A stretch of DNA of 64,000 nt from Cellvibrionaceae bacterium (GCA_021151525.1 JAGKXD010000006.1:1-64000); one strand, 5' to 3'. Positions 24,218 through 33,544 are shown, counted from the stretch's first letter. Notes: generated by a model from the letters alone, not told the origin. Numbers and translations: made by a program.

Positions 24218-25885
24218 ATGGCTCCGCTTTTTCGCAAAGTTTCACCAGTTGTTATTAGTGACACCAAAGTACCATCTGGGTTTTTCTGCATGAGCAGCAC
24301 AAAGTTCACCTTGGTCTGCACCGCGATTTTTATTATTTTTTTCAATCTCACCTTCTTTAAAGCTCTTCATAAAGCAGTAGCTGTGGAAGATATACAAACA
24401 GCGCTTTTTTTTATCAGCGTCACTTTACTGGTCAGTGTGCTCACAGCACTAACCTTATCTTTGATTGTATTACCTAAAATTGCCAAGCCTTTTATGGCAT
24501 TTTTGTTTATCAGTGCTGCAAGTGCAGCATATTTTATGGGTGCTTATGGTATAGTCATTCATCAAACAATGATTCAGAACACCATCGAAACCGACACCAA
24601 AGAAGCATTAGGTTTATTTAACGCAACGCTTGCGCTTTATATTTTTGTACTCGGATTAATTCCCAGCCTGCTACTGCTAAAAGTGAACTTAACCTTTGGC
24701 AGTTTCAAACAAGAAGCGTGGAACAAAATTAAACTTTGGGGCGCAATTTTTCTTTCTGTTTTGATACTCATTGCACCTTTCACCGCCGAGTACGCCTCCT
24801 TCTTTCGCAACAATAAAAACATTCGCCAAATGGCCAATCCAATTAACTTTATTTACGCCAGCATTTCGTATGCACTGGACAGTAATAAATCCATTGACGT
24901 AACACCTCTGGGTGAAGATGCAAAGCTCAATGCTATAGCAGCAGCACAAACCAAGCCCATATTATTTGTATTGGTTGTAGGTGAAACAGCGCGCGCCGAT
25001 CATTTCAGCATTAACGGCTACAACAAGCCCACCACGCCATTAATTGCCCAACAAGACATTATCAATTACCACCAAGTATTTTCATGCGGCACTGAAACTG
25101 CGGTGTCAGTGCCTTGTATGTTCTCAAACTTAACACGAGCAAAATATTCCGACAAAAAAGCCAAATCCCAAGAAGGCTTGCTAGATATTTTAAAACGCAG
25201 TGGCTATTCCATTTTATGGCGCGACAACAATTCAAGCTGCAAAGGCACTTGTGATCGAGTAGCTTACGAACCCATGAAAGATTTAAAAGTCCCCGAGCTT
25301 TGCAACGATCACGAATGCTTTGACAATATTTTATTGCACGAGATAGATTCAAAAGTCAGCGCAATGAACGGCAACAAAATTATTGTCCTCCACCCCAAAG
25401 GCAGCCACGGCCCCGATTACTACAACCGCTATCCGGACAATATGGAAGTGTTTAAACCTGTATGCAAAGTAAATAAATTGCAGGATTGCACCAGTGAAGA
25501 AATTAACAACGCCTTCGATAACACCATTCACATGACTGATCAGTTTCTCAACAACACTATTGAATGGTTAAAAACTCAAAGCAACACCTATAATACCGCT
25601 ATGATTTACCTATCCGATCACGGCGAATCACTGGGCGAAAATAATTTGTACCTACACGGCATGCCTTATTTATTTGCTCCTGAAGAGCAAAAGCATGTGC
25701 CGTTTTTCTTTTGGTTTTCACCGGGATTTGAGCAAGACAATGGTATTAATCGCCAATGCTTAAGCGAGCAAGCAGATACTGAATACTCTCACGACAATTT
25801 ATTCCATACTACGTTGGGATTGATGAACGTAAGTACCAGTTTGTATAAACCGGAATTGGATATGATTAGTAAATGCAGACAATAG
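24218..25885 (+). CDS. eptA: Lipid A phosphoethanolamine transferase, EptA-like
   Basis: An inner-membrane enzyme that moves phosphoethanolamine from phosphatidylethanolamine to lipid A phosphates in the periplasm, lowering negative charge and polymyxin binding. The 555 aa protein has five N-terminal membrane segments and a sulfatase-fold domain. Zn and catalytic motifs follow E. coli EptA: E in VVGETARADHFS, nucleophile T in CGTETAVSVPC, H in HPKGSHGPDYYNRYP, and DH in YLSDHGESLGEN; paired cysteines for disulfides are present. AGAGG precedes the ATG. A second ATG at 24290 gives a more typical N terminus but lacks a Shine-Dalgarno. It is coupled with the PAP2 gene. A relative acting on another LPS sugar is possible. 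Confidence 0.9.
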   Translation: MAPLFRKVSPVVISDTKVPSGFFCMSSTKFTLVCTAIFIIFFNLTFFKALHKAVAVEDIQTALFFISVTLLVSVLTALTLSLIVLPKIAKPFMAFLFISAASAAYFMGAYGIVIHQTMIQNTIETDTKEALGLFNATLALYIFVLGLIPSLLLLKVNLTFGSFKQEAWNKIKLWGAIFLSVLILIAPFTAEYASFFRNNKNIRQMANPINFIYASISYALDSNKSIDVTPLGEDAKLNAIAAAQTKPILFVLVVGETARADHFSINGYNKPTTPLIAQQDIINYHQVFSCGTETAVSVPCMFSNLTRAKYSDKKAKSQEGLLDILKRSGYSILWRDNNSSCKGTCDRVAYEPMKDLKVPELCNDHECFDNILLHEIDSKVSAMNGNKIIVLHPKGSHGPDYYNRYPDNMEVFKPVCKVNKLQDCTSEEINNAFDNTIHMTDQFLNNTIEWLKTQSNTYNTAMIYLSDHGESLGENNLYLHGMPYLFAPEEQKHVPFFFWFSPGFEQDNGINRQCLSEQADTEYSHDNLFHTTLGLMNVSTSLYKPELDMISKCRQ

Positions 25886-25906
25886 TAATAATTAAAGACT
25901 GCTAAC

Positions 25907-25936
25907 AAAAAGGGCGACTAATAAGTCGCCCTTTTT
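25907..25936. terminator. Bidirectional terminator between the EptA-like gene and zapE
   Basis: A 13 bp stem AAAAAGGGCGACT / AGTCGCCCTTTTT has a 4 nt loop and T tracts on both strands. It serves the two convergent genes. Confidence 0.88.
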
Positions 25937-25979
25937 CATGAATTAATTATCGACACACCAACCTGCCTAATAAAGCCCG

Positions 25980-27113
25980 CTAAGGTCTATGTTCCATGGC
26001 TAAATATTCGTGGCTTTGCATCTCCAACAAGCGACTTACTGTGCGTTGAAATTCAAAATTGAGCTTTCCATCTGAGTAGAGTTCGGCCAAAGGCTTTTCA
26101 GCAGAAATTACAAGCTTCACATGGCGATCATAAAACTCATCCACCAAGTTTATAAAACGGCGAGCTTGATCGTCATTTGGGCGACCCAAGGCTGGGACAT
26201 TACTTACGAATACGGAGTGATATTCTTTTGAAAGTTCGATGTAATCATTTTGCGAACGGGGTCCATCGCAGATGGCTTCGAAATCAAACCACACAATACC
26301 TTCCGCAGAAAAACGTGAATGTATTTCACGGCCCTCCACCATTAAAACCTGATTATTTTTTTCATCTGCAGGTGACGAGAGCAAGCTGCGGAAACTTTTT
26401 TGCAAACTGAGATCGGCTTGTGTATCCAATGGGTAATGGTAGAGTTCCGCCTGCTCCAATGCGCGCAAACGATAATCCACGCCACCATCAACATTCACGA
26501 CTTGCGTGTGCTTTTTCAATAATTCTATTGCGGGTAAAAAGCGGGCGCGTTGTAAACCATCTTTGTATAAACCATCGGGCACTATGTTTGAGGTGGCAAC
26601 CAGAACCACGCCGCGTTCGAATAACTCTGACATCAATGTGCCTAAAATCATTGCATCGGTAATATCGGAAACAAAGAATTCATCAAAGCAAATAACTTTG
26701 GTTTCTGCGGCAATAATATCCGCTACTTTTTGGAGGGGATTTTTTTGTCCATCAAGTTTTTTTAATTCGCTATGTACGCGGCGCATAAAGCGGTGGAAGT
26801 GCATGCGCATTTTTTGAGAAAAGGGCAAGCTCTCAAAAAAATTATCCATCAAGTAGGTTTTACCGCGCCCTACGCCACCCCAAAAATACAAACCTTTAAT
26901 ATGAGCCTTTTCGGTATTACCAAATAGCCTTTTTAAAATGCCACTAAAGGCAGACGATTGATGCAATTGCCAGTCTGCCACCAAATCTTCATACAGAATT
27001 TGTAAATGTTGTACAGCTTGGGCCTGTGATGGATCACGGCGAAAATCATCGCGCAATAAATCACGCTCGTAACGCGCTTGGGGAGAAAGGTTTTCTGGGA
27101 AGGAGGAAGTCAT
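25980..27113 (-). CDS. zapE: Cell division protein ZapE (AFG1-like ATPase)
   Basis: ZapE is an AAA+-related ATPase that acts on the Z ring late in constriction; relatives (AFG1/LACE1) work in mitochondrial proteostasis. It is 377 aa, the normal size. Walker A is GGVGRGKT (79-86), Walker B is VICFDEFFVSD, and MHFHRFM and TSNIVPDGLY are hallmark blocks. The gene is commonly found near rpsI/rplM and petA, as it is here within 6 kb. It starts 7 bp after the upstream hydrolase gene and is probably cotranscribed with it. Confidence 0.94.
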   Translation of the reverse strand: MTSSFPENLSPQARYERDLLRDDFRRDPSQAQAVQHLQILYEDLVADWQLHQSSAFSGILKRLFGNTEKAHIKGLYFWGGVGRGKTYLMDNFFESLPFSQKMRMHFHRFMRRVHSELKKLDGQKNPLQKVADIIAAETKVICFDEFFVSDITDAMILGTLMSELFERGVVLVATSNIVPDGLYKDGLQRARFLPAIELLKKHTQVVNVDGGVDYRLRALEQAELYHYPLDTQADLSLQKSFRSLLSSPADEKNNQVLMVEGREIHSRFSAEGIVWFDFEAICDGPRSQNDYIELSKEYHSVFVSNVPALGRPNDDQARRFINLVDEFYDRHVKLVISAEKPLAELYSDGKLNFEFQRTVSRLLEMQSHEYLAMEHRP

Positions 27114-27120
27114 ATGTGTA

Positions 27121-27786
27121 TCAATGAGATTTGAAAGTAATTTGGCGCAGTAGGATTTCAGTGAGATCTGCTTTTAAGGCAGATAAGTATCCGTGAAAAA
27201 AATGACCCGCTTCGGGATAGCGAATTAATTCTGCGGGGCTGCGTAGCTGTGCAATCCAATCATAAACACCTTGTGCAATCACTCGCTCATCTTGATCGCC
27301 CTGTACTACACACAGAGGTGCGTTAAAGACTCTATCGCGATCATATTCATAGCGTTCAACGGGCGGGGCAACCAAGGTTAAATGAACCAAGCCCTCTACC
27401 GAATAACTCGCGCGCGCCGCTATGGATGAACCAAATGAAAATCCTGCAATCAAAATAGGCGATTGAGGAAGATTGCTTTTCACCCAACTAAGTACTGCCA
27501 GCAAATCATCCAACTCACCCACGGCATTATCAAAAACACCTTCACTTTTGCCGACACCGCGAAAATTAAAGCGCACTACATGCACACCTAAATCGCGATA
27601 GGTACGCATTAAAGTCGTAACAACTTTGTTGTCCATAGTGCCACCATGCTGCGGATGTGGATGACAAATAACCACCACGCCACTTAAGTCACTTAGGGGG
27701 GCATTCTCATCGCCGCGACTGATGACAGATTCCAAGCTCCCTGCTGGGCCAGAAATCGTAATTTTTGACTCTTTTTCAACCAACAC
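27121..27786 (-). CDS. Alpha/beta hydrolase, KANL3/Tex30-like or YqiA-like
   Basis: A 221 aa cytosolic serine hydrolase. CHPHPQHGGTMDNKVV near residue 35 is the oxyanion-hole block of this subfamily, followed by VRFNFRGVGKSEG. The nucleophile elbow is GFSFGS, the acid is in VVQGDQDERV and the histidine is in EAGHFFHG. No lid or signal is visible. The substrate is unknown; homologues are annotated only as hydrolases. It lies just upstream of zapE on the same strand, a pairing seen in related genomes. Confidence 0.85.
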   Translation of the reverse strand: MLVEKESKITISGPAGSLESVISRGDENAPLSDLSGVVVICHPHPQHGGTMDNKVVTTLMRTYRDLGVHVVRFNFRGVGKSEGVFDNAVGELDDLLAVLSWVKSNLPQSPILIAGFSFGSSIAARASYSVEGLVHLTLVAPPVERYEYDRDRVFNAPLCVVQGDQDERVIAQGVYDWIAQLRSPAELIRYPEAGHFFHGYLSALKADLTEILLRQITFKSH

Positions 27787-27947
27787 TGTGTTTTACCTGA
27801 GGAATATTGGAATGCATGACCCATAGCACCATTTTTTTGCCAACCTATTTTAACAAAAGGCTTATACTATGAGGGTAAGCTCTAAGAATTCGTCTAATTT
27901 AGCCAGTGCGAATTCTACCTATTTCGACAGTCGTTAAGGAGACTTTT

Positions 27948-28451
27948 GTGTTCTCACTCAGCACCTTGGTTTTTACCGGTTTTTTCTTTCTGCTCTGCGG
28001 TACTGCATTGGGCGCTTTTTTATTGCACATCTTCCGTTCCAACATATACAGCCGCGAGCTTGAAGAGCGCTTAAACGAAGCGGAAAGCACATTGCAAAAT
28101 TATCAACGCGATGTGGCTGAATCCTTCGCCCAAACATCCAAACACATCAGTGACATGACTCAGTGCTATCGTGACATGCACGAGCACTTGGCAAGTAGCG
28201 CACTGAAACTCGCCACACCTGAAATTAGCCGTAAAATTATGGATTCAGCCGGAAGCTTGGGCGAAAGCAAAAATACCTACATTAATACTCAGCATATTGA
28301 GCCACCCAGAGACTGGGCCCCAAAACCGGTTGGAGCCAAAGGCGCGCTCGCTGAGGATTACGGCTTACGCGATGATGACCACGCCATAGTTCGTCCAACC
28401 GAAACGCCAGAAGATTACGATTTTGATGGTGCAGCAGCCAAACGTTATTAA
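27948..28451 (+). CDS. zapG: ZapG/YhcB-family division-associated membrane protein (DUF1043)
   Basis: An inner-membrane protein of the YhcB family, which links cell division and envelope growth. One N-terminal helix (about 5-27) is followed by a coiled coil (about 30-75, LEERLNEAESTLQNYQRDV) and a disordered acidic tail. The start is GTG at 27948, 8 nt after AAGGAG, giving 167 aa; longer frames begin at a GTG lacking a site. It is followed by a terminator and then degS, the common order in gammaproteobacteria. Confidence 0.88.
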   Translation: MFSLSTLVFTGFFFLLCGTALGAFLLHIFRSNIYSRELEERLNEAESTLQNYQRDVAESFAQTSKHISDMTQCYRDMHEHLASSALKLATPEISRKIMDSAGSLGESKNTYINTQHIEPPRDWAPKPVGAKGALAEDYGLRDDDHAIVRPTETPEDYDFDGAAAKRY

Positions 28452-28488
28452 GCTGGGCTCGCAAAACCAAAAACAATAATTTCTTTTA

Positions 28489-28510
28489 ACCCCGCCTTGC
28501 GGGGTTTTTA
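28489..28510 (+). terminator. Intrinsic terminator after zapG
   Basis: AACCCCGC / GCGGGGTT with a 3 nt loop is followed by TTTTT. Confidence 0.82.
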
Positions 28511-28539
28511 CTCTAGCCATATTGGCATTGGAGCACCGA

Positions 28540-29691
28540 ATGAACCTCAAACGTCTTCTGCAATTTGCAGCTTGGCCAACCGCGGCGGGCGTTATTATTG
28601 CCTTGTTGGCAATGCTGGTTTTTCCGCAGTTACGCGGCCCACAACAAACGCCCCTTCAACCTGCAACCAATATTAATGCGGGTCCTTACTCTTATGCGGA
28701 TGCAGTCGCACGCGCAGCACCTGCCGTTGTGAATATCTATACCGCGAAAAAAGTACTGGAGCGCGACCCTCGCTATTACAACAATCCTTACTTTCGCCAG
28801 CTGTACAACAATTCGAATATTCCTTTGCAAGAACGTATGCAACGCACGCTGGGCTCAGGTGTGATTGTGGATTCTCGCGGGCTAATTCTGACTAATAATC
28901 ACGTGATTAATGGTGCCGATAAAATTCAGGTTTTATTGAACGATGGACGTTACACATCAGCAGAATTAGTGGGTATTGACTCTGAAAATGATTTGGCCGT
29001 ACTCAAAATCACACTGGAAAATCTTTTGCCTATTACACTCGGCCAGCCCAATAATTTGCGCGTAGGTGATATTGCGCTCGCAATCGGAAATCCATTTGGT
29101 GTTGGGCAAAGCGTGAGCCAAGGTATTGTGAGTGCGCTAGGTCGTTGGGGACTGGGAATTAATAGCCGTGAAAATTTTATTCAAACCGATGCCGCCATTA
29201 ATCCCGGCAACTCTGGCGGCGCATTGATTGATGCGCGCGGAAATTTAATTGGCATTAACACCGCGATTTTGGATGAAACTGGCGCGGCATCTGTAGGTAT
29301 AAGCTTTGCAGTTCCCGCCGATATAGCCATGAATTCGCTGAAACAAATTGCTGAATTTGGCGAAGTACAGCGCGGCTGGCTCGGCTTTACTGCTGCTCCG
29401 CTAAACGACAAAGGTGTTAAGTTATATGGCACCTTAGGCTTAATTGTTACAGGCGTTGAAGATGCTAGCCCCGCCGCCGCCGCAGGCTTAACCAAAGAAG
29501 ATGTGATTATAAAAGTTGACAATATTTCGCTTGGCGAAGGTGTTATGCCCGAGCTTAATTATCATGCTGTACAAAATTTGGTTGGCAATCTCAAACCGGG
29601 TTCGAGTATAAATATTAAAGTGCTACGTGCAGGTAAAACACTAGATATCAAAGCTATTGCAGGCATTCGCCCAACTCAAACAAAAACCTAA
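28540..29691 (+). CDS. degS: Periplasmic serine protease DegS (site-1 protease of the sigma-E pathway)
   Basis: DegS is a membrane-anchored HtrA-type protease that cuts the anti-sigma factor RseA when unfolded porins bind its PDZ domain. The start at 28540 has GGAG 6 nt upstream and gives 383 aa. One N-terminal membrane helix (about 11-28) is followed by a trypsin-like domain with catalytic H121, D151 and S225 (in GNSGG) and one PDZ domain (about 270-375). A single PDZ and the anchor fit DegS better than DegP or DegQ. The linker before the protease domain carries an inserted Y/N-rich stretch (about 78-95). Neighbours zapG and hisD fit the usual order. Confidence 0.92.
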   Translation: MNLKRLLQFAAWPTAAGVIIALLAMLVFPQLRGPQQTPLQPATNINAGPYSYADAVARAAPAVVNIYTAKKVLERDPRYYNNPYFRQLYNNSNIPLQERMQRTLGSGVIVDSRGLILTNNHVINGADKIQVLLNDGRYTSAELVGIDSENDLAVLKITLENLLPITLGQPNNLRVGDIALAIGNPFGVGQSVSQGIVSALGRWGLGINSRENFIQTDAAINPGNSGGALIDARGNLIGINTAILDETGAASVGISFAVPADIAMNSLKQIAEFGEVQRGWLGFTAAPLNDKGVKLYGTLGLIVTGVEDASPAAAAGLTKEDVIIKVDNISLGEGVMPELNYHAVQNLVGNLKPGSSINIKVLRAGKTLDIKAIAGIRPTQTKT

Positions 29692-29708
29692 TTCACATTA
29701 ATAACAAC

Positions 29709-29738
29709 AAAAAAAGGGAGCATCTGCTCCCTTTTTTT
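29709..29738. terminator. Bidirectional terminator between degS and hisD
   Basis: A 14 bp stem AAAAAAAGGGAGCA / TGCTCCCTTTTTTT with a 2 nt loop and T tracts on both strands separates the two convergent genes. Confidence 0.88.
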
Positions 29739-29763
29739 GTTAATTGGTTTTACAAGAATAGAA

Positions 29764-31071
29764 TCATTCTTTAATACGATACTCCGCTGAACGCGCGTGC
29801 GCTTCCAAATATTCACTGCGTGCCAATACTGAAGCAACTTTCGACAACTCCGATGCGCCCGCTGCAGAGCACATAATAATTGAACTGCGTTTTTGGAAAT
29901 CGTAAACACCAAGTGGCGACGAGAAACGCGCAGTGCCTGACGTTGGCAGCACATGGTTTGGCCCCGCACAATAATCACCTAAAGCTTCTGGCGTAAAACG
30001 GCCCATAAAAATTGCACCGGCGTGGCGAACCTTTGGAAGCAATGCTTCAGGATTCGCTACAGATAACTCCAAGTGCTCTGGCGCAATACGATTACTCACA
30101 GCAACAGCTTCTTCAATATCCGCAACTTTAATTAAAGCGCCGCGATTTTTTAACGAGGTGGTCGCAATTTCATTACGCGATAAAGTCGGCAACAAACGTG
30201 CAATCGACGCTTCAACTTTGTCGAGATATTCCGCATCAGGGCACAGCAAAATGGCTTGGGCTTGTTCATCGTGTTCTGCTTGGCTGAACAAATCCATGGC
30301 GATCCAATCGGAATCCGTCAAACCATCACAAATCACTAAAATTTCTGAAGGGCCTGCAATCATGTCGATAGCAACTTGACCGAAAACAGCGCGCTTCGCC
30401 GTAGCCACATAAATATTTCCGGGGCCAACAATTTTATCAACTTTAGCAATGGTTTCAGTTCCGTAAGCTAAAGCCGCAACGGCTTGCGCACCGCCAATAG
30501 TGATAACACGGTCAACACCCGCGATAGCAGCAGCAGCTAAAACCATTGGGCTTAATTCGCCATCGGGCGCAGGCACAACCATGGTCAAATCATCAACACC
30601 CGCTACTTTTGCAGGCACAGCGTTCATCAATACCGATGAAGGATAAGAAGCCTTACCACCGGGAACATAAAGACCAACGCGCTCCATAGCGCTAATTTGT
30701 TGACCGAGCACAGTGCCGTCAGCTTCAGTGTATTGCCATGACGTTTGCAATTGATGTTTGTGATAACTGCGAATGCGCTCAGCCGCAATTTCTAACGCAT
30801 TGCGTTGCTCTGGAGTAATTTCGGTTAATGCATTTTTAAGCTGATCTGCAGTAACTACCAACTCAGCCATGCTCTGCACACTGCGTCGATCAAACTTATT
30901 AGTGAATTCCAATACAGCCGAATCACCACGAGTTTTCACTTGATGCAGAATGTCATCCACCACACCGGCAACGCGTGTATCGCTCACGGATTCCCAAGCT
31001 AATAAATCATCCAAGCGCTGTTTAAAGTCGCTTTGGCTGGCATCTAAACGGGTGATAAGAGATTCAGACAT
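29764..31071 (-). CDS. hisD: Histidinol dehydrogenase
   Basis: HisD is a zinc enzyme that carries out the last two steps of histidine synthesis, histidinol to histidine with two NAD+. It is 435 aa, typical length. Family blocks include YVPGGKASYPSSVLMN, GPGNIYVATAKRAVFG, DMIAGPSEI and the Zn ligand region QAEHDEQAQAIL, with catalytic histidines in APEHLEL. It lies downstream of hisG, separated by 242 bp of palindromic repeats, and faces degS. hisC, which follows hisD in many relatives, is absent here. Confidence 0.97.
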   Translation of the reverse strand: MSESLITRLDASQSDFKQRLDDLLAWESVSDTRVAGVVDDILHQVKTRGDSAVLEFTNKFDRRSVQSMAELVVTADQLKNALTEITPEQRNALEIAAERIRSYHKHQLQTSWQYTEADGTVLGQQISAMERVGLYVPGGKASYPSSVLMNAVPAKVAGVDDLTMVVPAPDGELSPMVLAAAAIAGVDRVITIGGAQAVAALAYGTETIAKVDKIVGPGNIYVATAKRAVFGQVAIDMIAGPSEILVICDGLTDSDWIAMDLFSQAEHDEQAQAILLCPDAEYLDKVEASIARLLPTLSRNEIATTSLKNRGALIKVADIEEAVAVSNRIAPEHLELSVANPEALLPKVRHAGAIFMGRFTPEALGDYCAGPNHVLPTSGTARFSSPLGVYDFQKRSSIIMCSAAGASELSKVASVLARSEYLEAHARSAEYRIKE

Positions 31072-31162
31072 GGATTTACTCGTTTAACTAATTGGGTGTA
31101 ATCATCGAGCTTGAGAAAATAAAAAGCTCATTGGAAATTGTTATGGATGAGATAGATTTTTA

Positions 31163-31305
31163 ACCCCCTCCCAACCTCCCCCTTGAAAAGCGGGGAGGGG
31201 CTTTACTCCCTGTTTTATGAATATCGAATTTTCGTTTCAACGTAAAATTTATTCGAAGTAAAATTTAGCCCCCTCCTCTTTTCAAGGGGAGGACTGGGGT
31301 GGGGT
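31163..31305. repeat. Paired GC-rich palindromic repeats (CCTCCCCCTT family, copies 2 and 3)
   Basis: Copy 2 (31163-31200) is the inverse of the copy at 36-71. Copy 3 (31269-31305) is diverged and faces the other way, so the two form an inverted pair around a 68 bp AT-rich centre, the layout of a REPIN. They fill the 242 bp hisG-hisD spacer. Confidence 0.72.
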
Positions 31306-31313
31306 TAAGATTT

Positions 31314-31946
31314 TTAACTCGCTACCGCTTTCGCAATATGATCAATAATCGCCTGTATTTGCACGTGCTTCATCTTCATCGACGCTTTGTTCACAATCAA
31401 ACGCGAGCTGATATCCGCAATAAATTCACGCGGCTCTAAACCATTTGCACGCAAGGTATTACCCGTGTCAACAATATCCACAATCTCATCCGCCAAATTC
31501 ATAATCGGAGCTAATTCCATAGCGCCGTACAGCTTGATGATGTCAGTTTGCACACCTTTTGACGCGTAATATTGTTTGGCAACATTAACGTACTTGGTCG
31601 CTACGCGAATACGGCCCGCAGGAGCAGTCTCACCTTTCACACCAGCGGTCATTAATTTGCAACGGGCGATATTTAAATCCAAAGGCTCGTACAAACCATC
31701 GGCGCCATTCTCCATAAGCGTATCTTTACCCGAAACACCCATATCAGCCGCGCCGAACTGTACATAAGTTGGAACATCCGCACCGCGCAACAGCAACAAC
31801 CTTACATTGGGCTGGGTAGTTTCAAACACCAGCTTGCGGCTTTTTTCCATGTCTTCGAGCGGCTCAATGCCAGCTGCCGCCAATAGCGGTAGCGTCTCTT
31901 CCAGAATGCGCCCTTTGGTGAGGGCGATGGTTAAGGTTTGAGTCAT
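31314..31946 (-). CDS. hisG: ATP phosphoribosyltransferase, short form (HisG-S)
   Basis: HisG joins ATP and PRPP in the first step of histidine synthesis. The 210 aa length marks the short form, which lacks the regulatory C-terminal domain and needs HisZ as activator and feedback sensor; hisZ is not in this window. Conserved blocks are ALTKGRILEETLPLL, GAADMGVSGKDTL, VATKYVNVAKQYY and the PRPP loop EIVDIVDTGNTLRANGL. It sits 36 bp after murA, the conserved murA-hisG-hisD order. Confidence 0.96.
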   Translation of the reverse strand: MTQTLTIALTKGRILEETLPLLAAAGIEPLEDMEKSRKLVFETTQPNVRLLLLRGADVPTYVQFGAADMGVSGKDTLMENGADGLYEPLDLNIARCKLMTAGVKGETAPAGRIRVATKYVNVAKQYYASKGVQTDIIKLYGAMELAPIMNLADEIVDIVDTGNTLRANGLEPREFIADISSRLIVNKASMKMKHVQIQAIIDHIAKAVAS

Positions 31947-31982
31947 TTCTAACTAGCCTTTTATTAACTGCTTCATTTTCGA

Positions 31983-33248
31983 TTAATTGCTTTTTATACG
32001 GCAGACACTGGCGCCGATGCTTTGGAATTTTGCTTCAATCGCTTCATAGCCGCGGTCGATATGGTAGATGCGATCAATCAGGGTTTCACCATCTGCCACT
32101 AAACCAGCAATCACCAAACTGGCGGATGCACGTAAATCCGACGCCATTACCGGAGCACCTTTCAAACGCTCAACGCCAGTCACAACCGCGGTGTTACCTT
32201 CTAGGGTGATGTGCGCGCCCATACGGTTCAATTCGTTTACTTGCACCAAACGGTTTTCAAAAATGGTTTCGGTGATGTGGCTTACGCCTTCGGCCACAGC
32301 GTTCATCGCCATAAACTGCGATTGCATATCCGTTGGGAAAGCTGGGTATGGAGCGGTCTTTAAGCTCACTGCTTTCGGGCGCTTGCCGTGCATATCCAAC
32401 GCAATCCAATCATCGCCATGAGTAATGTCTGCACCCGCTTCTTCTAGCTTAAAGAGCACAGCTTCAAGGATATCTGCTTTGGTTGCAGTTAATTTGATGC
32501 TGCCGCGTGTGCTTGCCGCAGCAACTAAGTAAGTACCCGTTTCGATACGGTCTGGCATAACGGTGTAAGTACAGCCGTGCAATGATTCAACGCCGTGAAC
32601 AGTCAACGTTGAAGTGCCTATGCCGTCAATGTTTGCACCCATTTTTACGAGCATATTTGCCAAATCGACAATTTCCGGCTCACGCGCGGCGTTTTCTAGA
32701 ATAGTTGTCCCTTCCGCCAAAACCGCAGCCATCAAGAGGTTTTCAGTACCACCAACGGTTACCGTATCCATTAGGAAGTGAGTGCCTTTCAAGCGGCCCT
32801 CAGATGTTGCGCGAATGTAACCGCCATCAATTTCAATCTTTGCACCCATGGCTTCAAGGCCACGCAAATGAATGTCCACTGGGCGCGAACCAATCGCACA
32901 ACCACCGGGAAAAGACACATTTGCAACGCCGTAGCGCGCCAGCATAGGGCCTAACACCAGAATCGACGCGCGCATGGTTTTCACTAGGTCATAAGGTGCC
33001 GTAAATTCGGTGATGTTGTTAGAATCCAGCACAAAACCATGACCATTGGTGCCAGTAATTGCCACCCCCATTGAACTCAATAATTTGTTCATGGTGGTGA
33101 TGTCGTTCAAATGCGGAACATTGAGCAAAGTGACTGGGCTATCCGCCAAGAGCACGGCGGCAAGGATTGGCAGTGCAGCGTTTTTAGAGCCAGAAATACA
33201 AATTTCACCACTGAGCGGACCACCGCCCAGAATTTTAAACTTATCCAT
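31983..33248 (-). CDS. murA: UDP-N-acetylglucosamine 1-carboxyvinyltransferase
   Basis: MurA adds enolpyruvate from PEP to UDP-GlcNAc, the first committed step of peptidoglycan synthesis in the cytosol. It is 421 aa. KNAALP near residue 22 holds the substrate-binding Lys-Asn, and the catalytic loop has FPGGCAIGSRPVDIHL with the cysteine that fosfomycin alkylates, so the enzyme is predicted sensitive. RASASLVIAGLVADG is the conserved C-terminal block. It lies after ibaG and before hisG. Confidence 0.97.
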   Translation of the reverse strand: MDKFKILGGGPLSGEICISGSKNAALPILAAVLLADSPVTLLNVPHLNDITTMNKLLSSMGVAITGTNGHGFVLDSNNITEFTAPYDLVKTMRASILVLGPMLARYGVANVSFPGGCAIGSRPVDIHLRGLEAMGAKIEIDGGYIRATSEGRLKGTHFLMDTVTVGGTENLLMAAVLAEGTTILENAAREPEIVDLANMLVKMGANIDGIGTSTLTVHGVESLHGCTYTVMPDRIETGTYLVAAASTRGSIKLTATKADILEAVLFKLEEAGADITHGDDWIALDMHGKRPKAVSLKTAPYPAFPTDMQSQFMAMNAVAEGVSHITETIFENRLVQVNELNRMGAHITLEGNTAVVTGVERLKGAPVMASDLRASASLVIAGLVADGETLIDRIYHIDRGYEAIEAKFQSIGASVCRIKSN

Positions 33249-33301
33249 TAGAAATCCAGATTGCGAAAGCGACCAATATTACAAAAGCGTTCAAGGGCAG
33301 A

Positions 33302-33544
33302 TTATTGCTGTTGTTGCCATTGCTCAGGAGTAAAAGTTTTAACGAAATCGACCGCATGAATAGTGCCGTCTGCAAATTGCTGTGCGAGCGTACCAAGCAC
33401 AAGCTGCTGCTTTTTCACTGGGGTTAAACCGGCAAACGCAGGGCTAACAACCACCAAATCAATGTGGCTGCCGTTTACGCCAACTTGAACCTGGCTATCG
33501 GGGATTTGGCTTTCAATAAGCGCTTTGATTTGCTCAGCTTGCAT
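33302..33544 (-). CDS. ibaG: BolA-family protein IbaG
   Basis: A small BolA-like protein (80 aa) that in relatives pairs with monothiol glutaredoxin around a 2Fe-2S cluster and is acid-induced. The KH-like fold is indicated by PDSQVQVGVNGSHIDLVVVS, LTPVKKQQLVLGTL and the conserved IHAVDFVKTFTPEQW tail. It lies just upstream of murA as in E. coli (yrbA-murA). In E. coli mlaB precedes it; here mlaB is missing and a gap of 177 bp with a terminator separates it from mlaC. Confidence 0.93.
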   Translation of the reverse strand: MQAEQIKALIESQIPDSQVQVGVNGSHIDLVVVSPAFAGLTPVKKQQLVLGTLAQQFADGTIHAVDFVKTFTPEQWQQQQ

